Origin: Macrobrachium rosenbergii
Taxonomy: Eukaryota; Arthropoda; Malacostraca; Decapoda; Palaemonidae
Assembly: GCF_040412425.1 (NCBI RefSeq)
Contig: NC_089795.1
Span: 78,847,663-78,911,662 of the forward strand
Reading direction: 5' to 3'
Length of the DNA stretch: 64,000 nt
How positions within the stretch are numbered: position 1 is the first letter of the stretch; each line of letters starts with the position of its first letter. Shown in pieces: positions 36,915 to 48,863 of this stretch. The translations under genes and the position numbers were made by a program. Below the pieces are notes generated by a model. That model was not told where the DNA came from and searched no databases. It saw only the letters and a list, made by a program, of their open reading frames with translations.

Positions 36915-39900
36915 TAATCAAGATCCTAATACTGTAGTTGGGGTTTTGCTGAAATCTTCAGACTTCAGTAAATAAGCGACTGATGTGTGACGCTGAAGGC
37001 TGCAGATGATTTGGCTACAAAGAGAAAAAGTAGCCTACAGAGAAATTTCTGAGTCTTGATTAAAAACCAACTTCCGACCATATTAGTTCATTTAAGTGTC
37101 TCTTTTGGAAATCTTTTGATTACTGCCCGGCTTTACATCCCAAGAGAGTTTTATGTTTATTAAAGATTTATGTTGATAACGAACATAAAATATTACAGTA
37201 GGGATTTCAAAAGACCCCAGTAAGTATAATATCGAAATTCGTTGGTAGTTTTGTTAAGTCCCTTGGAGTTAGATAGGCATCTGTCTTATTCATGTTTAAC
37301 TACAATTTTGATGCTGCTGTTCAGTAAGGAATTATCTTTCCTCATATCTAACTCTTCTTGATTACCTTGAAGAGACTTTTTTTTCACTTTGTGCAGAGGA
37401 TTTTATCATTTTAATGAGTTTGGAGAAATGTTTAATTTAACCCCCAAAAAAAAAAAAATCTTTTCATTTTCAGTGAACAACGAAGCTCTTTGAAACTTAA
37501 AAGAAAGTTCTTAAACGAACGCTAATTGCTTTAATAGATTCTGAATGAAAAACATCTCTGGGTGAGTAAGGAAATTTTTTTTCTACCGTACAGCGGGACT
37601 GACGTCCTTATATACTGCAGTGGGTGGAATTATTCATCAAAGCTTAGCTGTCCATAGAGTGATAATAATTTCAATTTCCTGGGGGAATGCTATCTCTTAT
37701 ATTGTTAATATTCGTTTGATTATGATTTCCTAATGACTAGTCAGCCTCAGGCAATTCGCTGAAAGTGTTTGCCACCTTGTCTGATAGTAAATTACTTATA
37801 AGAATTTATTTATTGGATAACCTAATTATGGCAGACTCATAACAATACTTGGTTTGTGGAAATCTGCATTAGTAATGAAGTTCTGCACTCATGTGATTTT
37901 GGATGATGTTACCAAGACTTATTTTAGGTGTAAGCTTCGTTATTTTTCAAACCGTGCTTTTCTTTACCTTTTCGTTGTTAACCGATGTTTTTATTGTATA
38001 TGTAAACACTGTATTAACCCTTTATTTACTTTTAAACTTCGAACTTAACTTTCAGTACGTTCCTGCTTTTCAGTGAGAATTTTGAAGCAGCTGTTATAAG
38101 TCTTGTGTTTATTAGAATCTGTATTAACGTCCCGAGAATGGTTCTTGGTGTTGTATTGCTGACAGATCGGCAACCATTCCATAAATACATTTAATTCCTG
38201 TTTGAATCGTGGGTTCATGGCTATTCATTCAGCCTTAGTATCGTAGTATTCGAATATCTCAGTAAATGGTGTCATGCAGTGTAGAAACACGAACAGGAGT
38301 GGACGTACTGAAATGCAAGACTAAGCTTATTGATGACATCTAAACGACAATAACGTAGGATAGATATTCTGGGGAGTGAGGTTTGAACAGTCTTGCGATA
38401 GCTATCGCCGATTCTGTTCTGGGTACTAACACACAATTTATTTATTGGTTCTTTTTTAGGAGAAAGAAATCATATTTTCGTAAATGTCTTCAGAACTTTT
38501 TCTGTTATATATATTATACTTGTCTTTCGTCAACGTTGCCCTTTCATAAGATTTTTGAATGGGGCTGCTTTTTGTTTACTCAGTCCTCGACCTTTTAATG
38601 CACCATTGACCGGGATGTAATCCTTTCATTTTGTTTTTTGCTCTTTGTGAAATGATTACACGAGACATTTCTCATTAGGTTCTTTACTAATCTTCATTTT
38701 CCTGTCCTTTTCGACCTTTCTGCTGTGCTACTTAACCTGCAATCAGTTTTAATTAATAATCTGTGGCCCAGTACTTTTTATCCTAATCTATCTTTGCTTA
38801 TTATTTACATTAAAAAAAGGAAGTTATTCGGAACGGTTTAACTTTTTTCAACTGGAATGAAATTCTTTAGAGCATGTATATTTTTTTTTTATTTTCTGGA
38901 AAAGAATACAAATAAATGGGCCAAAATTTGTTATGCTATAGTTTCCATATTCATTTCTTTTTCCCTGAGTGATATTCTTTACTATCCTGAGTGAGGATCG
39001 AACAGAAGTGAAGAATATTTCACATACAATGATAGTTGAATATTGATATAGTTATTTCTGCTCCAGTATTTTATATGTTTTGAGAATATCCAAATGATTC
39101 GGGAATTGTGAGAATATCTTCGGTTAATCATAAGGACGGCTTTCTTTTATCATTCACTGAGGCATTATACCTGTTCCTGTTGCTCTCGTAATTTTTCCAA
39201 ACGGAAAGGTTTAACAGTCTCTTAAGATTATAAAACCTGTGTGCTGGAGAAGTTACAAAGCAGAATCATTGGTTAGATTGATTTTAATTGCTACAAAGAT
39301 CCCTTTACCTTCTTTAGCTTAATGTTTTTGGATATACTTTTTAATTACAGGTCTTGAATTCCTTAAGGAAATAAATGAGGAAATTGTCATTACCAGGTGG
39401 AAAGAATTTCAGAAAGCCTTTGTACATTTTAGGCGACAAGTCAAAAATGAATATTGCATCTCTGATTTGATTCAGACAACAGTGATCCCGACAATTAATG
39501 TAATCAGTTGTAAATGTATTTTTAATAAAATCGGTTAGCTACGGGGGCGTTTTACCATTTATCCATCTCCGCATGTTGTCAGTGTAAAGGATTAAATGAA
39601 AGAAAAATTCCAAAATTTACGCTGTATTTTAGTATATAAGAAACTGATAGCACAACAATAACAGTTATTGTAGCATTTGAACGAATTGTTGCTTCTGATT
39701 TAAAAACTACTTATAATATCAAATGATAAAAGACCATGAGTAAATATTATTTAAAGTCATTTTTGATAGAGATATAGGAATGATCACAATCGCCGTGGCA
39801 CTAAATTTCAAAGATTGAAATGTTTTTAACAACCCAGGATAATACACACTAATTTGCATGTCTTTGCATGTGAGTGCCAAATTTAACCTGGGAATATGAT

Positions 39901-40105
39901 GTACTTTTGACGGTTAAGAAGCCATAAATCGTTTAGTGACTTGACTGGGAGGTTAGGAAAAGCCTTGCATGATCATGAAATTCTTACCCCTTGACTGCAA
40001 TATGTCGTAGGTGAAACTGACAAAAGCACGCGAATCTGTATTTACAGTTCTTTGGCAATCGTCACCAAGTGTAATAGTCTAGAAAGGAAGGCAACAGTCA
40101 CAACG
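36915..40105. other. Longest repeat-poor stretch
   Basis: About 3.2 kb with no microsatellite over 20 bp and no recognised transposon. Apart from the weak exon candidate at 39350-39538, no frame looks coding. Confidence 0.45.
39350..39538 (+). CDS. Weak candidate: possible exon after a splice acceptor
   Basis: The acceptor-like TACTTTTTAATTACAG ends at 39350. The frame across the boundary is open for about 62 codons to TAG at 39536-39538 and reads LEFLKEINEEIVITRWKEFQ, then KAFVHFRRQVKNEY and CISDLIQTTVIP. The first part is charged and amphipathic. An AATAAA at about 39523 overlaps the 3' end. It has no ATG and no family resemblance, and it lies in the repeat-poor part of the window, which slightly favours it over the other candidates. 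Confidence 0.18.
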   Translation, partial: GLEFLKEINEEIVITRWKEFQKAFVHFRRQVKNEYCISDLIQTTVIPTINVISCKCIFNKIG

Positions 40106-40330
40106 ACAGTTACGTCACATGTGACTGCAACAGCAATCATTGGCGGGAGGGAGAGGTTAACCCTTAAGCAGATGATAAAGGAGGAGGAGGAGTGGGGGGG
40201 GGAGGAGGAGGAGGAGGGGTAACGTGCTTAGGGGCCCCTCTGGCAGCTGCATTTCTCGTCGCCGAGATATCGGGATCAGGAGTTTTCGCTCTTCCAAAGG
40301 CATTGGCTAACACAGGTCAGCTGCAACGCT
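40106..40330. promoter_or_regulatory. GC-richer patch with CRE-like and E-box palindrome sites
   Basis: TTACGTCA (40110-40117) overlaps the perfect 12-bp palindrome GTCACATGTGAC (40114-40125), which holds a CACATGTG E-box. About 60 bp on comes a G-rich GGA tract, then a GC-rich block with GGGGCCCC near 40231. The combination could mark a regulatory element, but motif matches alone are weak evidence and no gene is seen next to it. Confidence 0.2.
40180..40219 (+). repeat. (GGA)n/poly-G purine tract
   Basis: GGAGGAGGAGG, then a run of nine to ten G, then GGAGGAGGAGGAGGGG. The G-runs could form a quadruplex, and the homopurine strand could form a triplex. Confidence 0.93.
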
Positions 40331-41155
<825 letters not shown>

Positions 41156-41171
41156 GAATTAGGAGCACTGG

Positions 41172-41476
41172 CAAATGTTAAGCCACAAATATAAGTTGAT
41201 ATCGAATTCACTTGACCTTGTGATCGATAAGTGTATTACCCCGGACACGATTCGAAGTCGGGCCTCTGGTTAAGATACAGTGATAGACGGTTGAATGTAC
41301 AATTCAGCCGAATGGTCAAGTCGACCTTTGATTCCTGTATCTACTCTAAACCAACGTCTCTGGTCCGAATCCTTGCCGGAGCAGCTGGACTTATCAGTTA
41401 TAACTCCCCAGAAGTGTAAGCTGTTCCCTAGGTGTAGTGACTTCGATATTAGGCGTCATTTGTGGCTTGATATTTG
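41172..41476. mobile_element. 305-bp element with ~45-bp terminal inverted repeats
   Basis: The left end reads CAAATGTTAAGCCACAAAT, then GATATCGAATTCACTTGACC. The right end, read on the opposite strand, is CAAATATCAAGCCACAAAT, then AATATCGAAGTCACTACACC. The internal part holds a box-B-like GGTCCGAATCC near 41361. I recall related AGCCACAAAT-ended repeats from shrimp DNA. No transposase is encoded, so it would be non-autonomous. Frames at 41231-41507 lie within it and are not genes. Confidence 0.75.
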
Positions 41477-42441
41477 TGAAAATGTAGTATATATTTTGCA
41501 TATGTAGATGTCATACGGTGTTTAATTAATTATGCATCTATTTAAAACCACACTGTATTCTGGTAAAATTATAAAAAGACAGTAATTGGCTGAATAACTC
41601 AGAGAGCATATTGTGAAGAGATCATATTGTGAAAATATTCGTTGAAGCAACACGTATTTTGCTTTTTATCTGTGTACGGTGTTACTTACATTTTCCGTTC
41701 TTCGGCGAATAAAGAACTCATAAAGAAGCATTTTCTCTGTAATAGTCCATTATATTCAGAGTGCTAACGTCCACGCTGATAAAATTTCCCGGTTCCTGGA
41801 AAATTTCACTCGCCCCCATTTCCCGATAATGAAGTTCGTGGAAGGTGAAATGATAAGTTTTTTTTTTTTTCTTTTTTGCGCGCGTGCGAGAGACATAGAT
41901 AGTTTATGCCCTCTTTCCGGTCTTGGCATATAAATAAAGAGCGTTCGTTTCATTTCTATATTCGGCTTCAGCACCGCTGTTAACACAGAGCTAACCGTAA
42001 ATATTATACGAAAACAGAGCACCGCGTGCCAGTCGTCACGATGAAAAAGATAACAGATAAAAGGACGAATAATGTTTTCTCTTCTTCCATTCTTCACAAT
42101 TTTGTCAGCTGCGCTCGAGTGAACAGCAAATGCAGCTGGTTTGATCTGGCCGAGCCTTTCAATGTCAATGCATCAGAATTTTTATTTTCCCAACCCCAAA
42201 GGTTCCGAGAGTTGTAGTCCGAGAATGCAATCAGAGAATGACTTCCCGTGAAAGGAGAGAAAGAGAGATCGAACTCTCTCCCTTGAGACATTACGAGTAT
42301 TGTTGTGATAAATATGTCTGTCCATTTCTTCCTTGCAACAGATACTGTAGGATGTAACTTTCCAGGAAACGTTAACAGAAATCCTTACCTGTGGAGATAT
42401 GAAGATAATAAGAGCTACATTTTCCTGAGTATTGTTCATAT
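41477..42441. other. Gene-free stretch
   Basis: Contains a T-rich run near 41860-41877. The 113-codon minus-strand frame at 41756-42097 has no recognised domain. Confidence 0.4.
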
Positions 42442-42576
42442 TCTTGTATTATACATATAGAAGGGCATTCGATGTGCTTGAGTATAAACGAAATCACATC
42501 TGTCACTGACTTTATCTTGCAGCGACGTTGATTTCAGATGTTGGGCTATGATTATGGATGTGGTCGTGATGTTGTG

Positions 42577-42653
<77 letters not shown>

Positions 42654-42666
42654 GCCTCCTTCTGTG

Positions 42667-42720
<54 letters not shown>

Positions 42721-42740
42721 TATATTTAACGGGTTAATGA

Positions 42741-42778
<38 letters not shown>

Positions 42779-42792
42779 ATGGTTATTGATGA

Positions 42793-42861
<69 letters not shown>

Positions 42862-43078
42862 TGTATATATGAAAGCTTCCCTAGCAGTAATACTAGGAAA
42901 AGTAAATATGATAATCATGTCTCATTACTTTAACTGCTGGATCGTAGATATACAGGAAATTTCCACATCTTGTATTATACATATAGGGCATTCGATGTGC
43001 TTGAGTATAAACGAAATATCTGTCACTGACTTTATCTTACGTTGATTTCAGATGTTGGGCTATGATTATGGATGTGGT

Positions 43079-43176
<98 letters not shown>

Positions 43177-43188
43177 GGCCTTTTCATG

Positions 43189-43248
<60 letters not shown>

Positions 43249-43305
43249 TATATATTTAACGGGTTAATGATGAATATAATATATATATATTTAACTGGTT
43301 ATTGA

Positions 43306-43362
<57 letters not shown>

Positions 43363-43486
43363 TGTATATATGAAAGCTGCTTCCCTAGCAGTAATACTAG
43401 GGAAAAGTAAATATGATAATCACTGTCTCATTCATACTTTAACTGCTGGATCGTAGATGTAGCTCCTGTACAGGAAATTTCCACAT
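42442..43486 (+). repeat. Large tandem duplication, ~526 + 519 bp
   Basis: Unit 1 is 42442-42967 and unit 2 is 42968-43486. Each starts with TCTTGTATTATACATATAG and passes through GGGCATTCGATGTGCTTGAG, GATGTTGGGCTATGATTATG, a TA block, an AAGGGCC island, TTTAACGGGTTAATGATGAA, GTTATTGATGAATAT, GCTGTATATATGAAAGCT and AGCAGTAATACTAGG, ending in GGAAATTTCCACAT. Unique islands are nearly identical; most difference is in TA-block lengths and small indels. All Tyr-Ile frames here are artefacts. Confidence 0.95.
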
Positions 43487-43869
43487 TAGCCGTTTCTTAC
43501 ACCAACACAGAAGGCTCATCAGCAGTGGATCGAACCCCCTGCATGCACTTATTACCTCATTTACCTCTCTTTTCCACACTCTCCGGTATTTTGGATGTTG
43601 AAGGTCCTTATTTCACACCAACTATCCTGGCTTCTCTCAGGTCTTCCTCTCCTTCGTCCTTCTAACACTTCCGACCTCTAAGCTGTTTCCACCAGTTTTT
43701 CAACTTTTATTCATTCCAAATCGCTGGACGAATCCAATCACTGATCCATACTTTAAATTACTAACCTTTTTTACCGGTCCCGTGTCACTCCATGTTTCTC
43801 ACATTCGGTTGTTCTTATCTCACGTTTACTACAAAAGTAATTCATCTCTATAGCTTTCATTTTTTTTTA
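43487..43869. other. Gene-free stretch beside the retrotransposon fragment
   Basis: C/T-rich on the + strand, with no recognisable protein. It may be a more decayed 3' part of the minus-strand element at 43870-44470, but I cannot support this by homology. Confidence 0.35.
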
Positions 43870-44470
43870 TTCAGATTCAGAGTGTCACACTTCACTTCCG
43901 TAGAGGAGAGTTGGCTCGACAGTCCTTGCATTCATTCCAGCCTTGACCTGCTTAGGCACCACAAGTTTACTCCAAATCTTTTGCACAAATCATGCAATCT
44001 TCTTTGCGTAACCAATTCTTTGAATCACCTCTTTTTCACGACCTACTATCGCTCAAAATATTTACATCCCGCACACTTCTGTGAATCTGAGGCATGCGTT
44101 CTTCCCTTGTCCATATTAACGTTCATTGCCCAATCTTCCTGGTCCCCATTTACCCTAATAACCTTATATTTACTCCGGATTTCTTCTCTTGGAAACACTT
44201 GCAAACAAATTTAGTAGTTTCTCTTCACTATCCACAACCAGTACTGTAGTATATGTGGACAGTAATTCTACATTCCATTCTCGATCTGTTCTTATACCAC
44301 AACTTTGCACCTGCATTTTCTTACCTTTATCTGACTTCTGCCATCAGTCTGTCCATTAGAATATTAAACTGCCTCGGAGACATCAAAGATCCTGGTCTCA
44401 TCCCCATTTTTACACCAAGCCAATCACTTTCCTGCCTAAGAACTTTACTTCAAGATAAAACCTTTTAGTC
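43870..44470 (-). mobile_element. Decayed non-LTR retrotransposon (reverse transcriptase fragment)
   Basis: Minus-strand translation, in more than one frame, gives blocks in the order expected of a non-LTR reverse transcriptase. SPRQFNILMDRLMAEV (about 44333-44410) matches the 'G.xMSPxLFNxxMD' block. LLSTYTTVLVVDSEEK (about 44216-44270) sits where 'LLFADDTVLVADSEEKL' is expected. VNMDKGRTHA is near 44100. VEPTLLYGSEV (about 43883-43923) matches the post-RT 'VPTLLYGSETW' motif and is followed by a stop. Frameshifts, stops and loss of the catalytic Asp pair make it inactive. The 5' side is cut off by the CT tract at 44503. Confidence 0.85.
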
Positions 44471-44499
44471 ACACTCAGAAACTATAATTGTATGAGATG

Positions 44500-44502
<3 letters not shown>

Positions 44503-44560
<58 letters not shown>
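44503..44560 (+). repeat. (CT)n microsatellite, interrupted by a SINE
   Basis: CT run that ends at the SINE head. CT units resume at about 44849-44860 on the far side, so the SINE probably inserted within the tract. Confidence 0.93.
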
Positions 44561-44566
<6 letters not shown>

Positions 44567-44848
44567 TTCGCTGGACTGGTCGATATCGTTCTCGGCTAGC
44601 ACTCTGCAGGGCCCGCGTTCGAATCTCCGGCCGGCCAGTGAAGAATTAGAGAAATTTATTTCTGGTGATGGAAATTCATTTCTCGGTATAATGTGGTTCT
44701 GATTCCACAATAAGCTGTAGGTCCCGTTGTTAGGTAACCAATTGGTTCTTATTCCACGTAAAATAAATCGAATCCTTCGGGCCAGCCCTAGGAGAGCTGT
44801 TAATCAGCTCAGTGGTCTGGTTAAACTAAGGTATACTTAACTTACCTT
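44561..44848 (+). mobile_element. tRNA-derived SINE, plus strand
   Basis: The head has TGGACTGGTCGATATCG (weak box A) and GCGTTCGAATCTC (good box B, near 44610). The body is the same as the 36.6 kb copy: TTTATTTCTGGTGATGG, ATAATGTGGTTCTGATTCC, TAGGTCCCGTTGTTAGGTAA, CCTTCGGGCCAGCCCTAGG, AGCTGTTAATCAGCTCAGTG and an AAGGTATACTTAACTT end. A frame on the opposite strand (44465-44710) crosses it and is spurious. Target duplications cannot be resolved because both flanks are CT repeats. Confidence 0.88.
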
Positions 44849-44860
44849 TCTCTCTCTCTC

Positions 44861-45290
<430 letters not shown>

Positions 45291-47047
45291 GATTTATGCA
45301 TATCTTACAATAGGCAAAATTGTACCTGGTCATCACGTGTAGGAGCTGCAATGATACTTGACTGAACTTAAATGTTTTTCTTCATAACAATTGTGAAAAA
45401 TTTCTCTTTGCAACAATTGCGAAATTGCATGCACGAGTCCTCGCCGACTTCGCAGAATTATAAAAATTATTATTATTATTATTATTTTTGAGCTTATTAA
45501 CTTGGAAGACAAAGTTACTCATTTGAAATAAACGAATTCAACTTTCTGTCGCATATGGAAATCGTGTGAGAGGTTTTTATGGCCTGGAATGTAAATTTCA
45601 CCGTAACGTGCAGTTATATCTAACTAATTAGCGATGGACTGTAACTATAAATCGCCCTGTGTGTCACTCAGTGTAATTTCATAATAAATGAAGTTCGACT
45701 TTTATTCAGCCATGTTAGAACAGAAGCTACATCTCTTGCCTTAGATGGAACGATTCTGTCAGTACAGGAATGAACTGTAAATGTCAGAAATAACGCACAT
45801 AGTTTCTAGATGCCATATGAAGATGCCGTGATGAAATAGTTTACGAAACAGTTCTAGTTTTCATTTTTATGTATTCTATATAATAATACTATTTAGAATA
45901 TGAGTCACTTCCGTCAGAAATATATTTCAAGTTACGTTTTCACAGGACGATGTATCACGAACTCCGGTGTCCAGTATATACCCTCTGACATTTCGCTGGG
46001 TGCTTATCCAGGAAAGCAAGAGTGCGAATGGTTGTTCCGCAAGAGCGGATGCTGTGAGTAAGGTTTAAAATGTTAAATGGCTCGAAAAGGGTCTCGTGTG
46101 AATTCCGAAATCATCCTCTTCATTTCGACGTAAGGGAGAAAAAACTACACCCGCCATATTCAAGAAGGAGCTTTTAAAGAGAAAGCATCTTTGAGAGATT
46201 GACTTCCCTTTCCCTTCCCTTCCGGGTTTGACGTGAAATGAAATTTGTTCGACCCACTGCCGGAGGAATTCGTCGCTCTCTTTTTTTGGGGGGGGAAAGA
46301 AAAAAAACCTCCCTCTACGTTGCGTTAAAAATATGAGGAATCTTGACACTCTCATACCTCGTGAAACTTTTAGGAAAAGACATTTTTGAGAATTAGGGGC
46401 GAAATGGGGTTCTCTCTTAAGATCCCATCCCGCGTAATGTATTTCATGTAAATATCTTCTTTCGGAAGGGAAACTTCAAACGTCTGCTTAGGATATCCGT
46501 GAAGGGATTCGACTCTCGAAGTGTGATGTTTCAAGAGAAAAGAAAATTCCATCAGAAGAAGAATTGGAAACCAAAGGGAATGATGAATAGGGTTAAGCGA
46601 ATTTTTATTGAAATAGAAAGCGAGCGCAGTGGGAAAGGGGATGTACAAGCAGGAGAATAAGTGAATACCTTAAAATGAGAGCTGAGACTTAAAATAGAAA
46701 CTTTATAAATCAAAAGACAAAATCATGTTACAAGATCGAGGTAGTTATTCCAGGTGGAATATATTGTGTGTGTCTGAAGATTTTTACTTCTTCACTTTTG
46801 TAAGATAACTTGGAAAATATTCAACATACATAAGCATTGCAAAGGTTTCAGTGTTTAGTTTGCATATTCAAAATCTGCCGAAAATATCAGAGGGTGATCA
46901 CTGCACTTGGAGTAAAACAATTAATTTACATTTCTTATAGAAATTTTATAGTAATTTTCCATAAGAATTTTTCTTTTTCTTTTACAGAATTCCATATAAG
47001 AATTTGTCAGGCAGTGTACCTTACATGCAGTTCAATTTCCGAGCAAA
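45291..47047. other. Gene-free stretch
   Basis: Minus-strand frames at 46065-46355 and 46370-46648 have ATG starts but no recognisable domains. A T7/G8/A-rich block at 46280-46308 is a homopolymer patch. No repeat recognised. Confidence 0.4.
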
Positions 47048-47105
47048 AGCTTCTTCTTCTTCTTCTTCTTCTTCTTCTTCTTCTTCTTTTTTTTTTTTTT
47101 TTTTT
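47048..47105 (+). repeat. (CTT)n followed by poly-T
   Basis: About 13 CTT units, then about 18 T. Gives poly-Leu and poly-Arg artefact frames. Confidence 0.96.
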
Positions 47106-47222
47106 CCCCGAGACGACCAAACGCATAAAAACATGACAAGTTTTCTTAGGATTTACTTTTTTTGGGTTGCGAAATTTTCTTGACATCATTCTTTCGTCGA
47201 ATTTGTAACGTAAGACTTTATT

Positions 47223-47282
47223 GAAATTTCCATTGAAGAACTTATCCAGAAATTCAAATTTCCATTAAAGAACTTATCCAGA
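47223..47282 (+). repeat. ~33-bp tandem duplication
   Basis: AAATTTCCATTGAAGAAC and AAATTTCCATTAAAGAAC, each followed by TTATCCAGA. Confidence 0.9.
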
Positions 47283-47712
47283 TTCCTCTCCAAGGCTTGC
47301 CTAATTTTTGGTTCTGTGACAGCATCCAAACTACCCTGCCCTCAGTCGTTATATATATCCGATTTTCTCGCTCGTTCGGTTTTCCGTTTAAGTCTGTCTT
47401 ACTGTGCATTTTTATTCTTGTAGTATTGTCTCTTCATCATTTTAACCTTATAGCCACTGCGTTCCCTCAAAAAAATTGCTCTTTCCGAACAAAGTTTAGT
47501 TAAGTAAGTAGCATGTTGCCTGTCCCATTGGAAAGAAATAAAAGGGACGGGTTTGGGTTATGCATGTGAGACTTTTAAAGCAGTGTAATAACACGACAGG
47601 TCAGAACAGACTTCAGCTCCCTATTCTAAGGAAGACAGTTTTGTTCAGCTGCTATTAAGTGTAATTTACATGACACCTTTTCTGGCGTGAAAAGCATCAA
47701 TACAGTGTGTGA

Positions 47713-47716
<4 letters not shown>
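47283..47716. other. Gene-free stretch
   Basis: Nothing recognised. Confidence 0.4.

Positions 47717-47804
<88 letters not shown>
47717..47804. repeat. (TA)n microsatellite
   Basis: TA run about 43 bp left of the long inverted repeat. Confidence 0.97.
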
Positions 47805-47807
<3 letters not shown>

Positions 47808-47846
47808 CTCTGTCACTTACACAATTGTTCTGTGCATTAATACAAT

Positions 47847-48769
47847 TACTAACAGGACCTTACTGAAACTGGATGGTATCCAGCGGAGATATTTATTAAA
47901 AAAAAAAAAAAAGTTACAAGCTCTCCAGGACTAACAGTCCTCATTGTCAAGTATCCGTAGAATGGCAGGACTTGTAGTCCAGCTGTACTTTTATGTGTGT
48001 TGTGGGGGGTGGATTGGAGCCCTTGTTCCTGTGATTACCCTCCTCCTGTGGGGCCCTGCCCTCTTGACCTTGGCTCTTCTCTGCTCACGGCTCCTTCCAG
48101 GTGGGCATTTTTATGTGGTTTCTTGTGTTCATGCATTTCTTTTCTATTGTAGAGTATATGATTTTTCTTGGAAGGCTATCTTTAAATCCGTTTCCTGTGT
48201 TGCCTACCATTAACTTGTTTGTGCTTGTTATGAAGGCATTCTCTACAGTTAGTCTGGCCGTTTTGTTTGGGTTCCTTTACAAAAAAATTTCATATTTTCC
48301 CAGTCTATTTTGTGGGAAAATATGATTTTTTTTGTACAGGAACACAAACAAAACGGCCAGACTGACTAGAGAATGCCTTCATAACATGCACAAAGCAGCA
48401 CAAACATTGTAATGGCAGGCAATACAGGAAACGGATTTGAAGACAGCCTATCAAGAAAAATCGCATATTCTACAATAGAAAAGAAACACATAAACACAAG
48501 AAACCACACGGAAATTGCCCACCTGGAAAAAAGCCACGGGCAGAGAAAGGTCAAGGTCACGAGGGCAGGGCCACACAGGAGAACGAGGGTAATCACAAAA
48601 ACAAGGGCATCAGTCCACTTCCCCACACACCTATAAATACAGCTGGATTACGTGTCCGATCATTCTACGGATACTTGACAATGAGGACAGTTAGTCCTGG
48701 AAAGCTTGTAACTTTTTTTTTAATAAATATCTCCGCTAGATACCATCCAGTTTCAATGAGGTCCTGTTA

Positions 48770-48772
<3 letters not shown>
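47847..48772. mobile_element. 926-bp long inverted repeat (foldback element)
   Basis: The left arm (47847-48301) and right arm (48314-48772) are reverse complements over their whole length with scattered mismatches. The loop is only about 12 bases (AGTCTATTTTGT). The ends read TACTAACAGGACC on the left and GGTCCTGTTAGTA on the right. Next to the loop, CTGGCCGTTTTGTTTG pairs with CAAACAAAACGGCCAG. Each arm has an A- or T-run at the matching place. Mirrored hydrophobic frames (47944-48325 plus, 48366-48626 minus) simply read the same arm from either side; their differences include many non-synonymous changes, so coding is unlikely. RNA across the element would fold into a ~450-bp hairpin. Confidence 0.93.

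Positions 48773-48861
<89 letters not shown>
48773..48861. repeat. (TA)n microsatellite abutting the long inverted repeat
   Basis: The TA run begins exactly at the right end of the inverted repeat, consistent with insertion at a TA target or seeding of the microsatellite from the end. Confidence 0.96.

Positions 48862-48863
<2 letters not shown>

Noticed and set aside
43792..44214. 140-codon plus-strand frame
   Set aside because: It is the antisense of the decayed reverse transcriptase, whose conserved blocks read on the minus strand.
47944..48626. Hydrophobic membrane-protein-like frames on both arms of the long inverted repeat
   Set aside because: Both are the same arm read from opposite strands. 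Arm differences are not biased to synonymous sites and there is a frameshift between arms.
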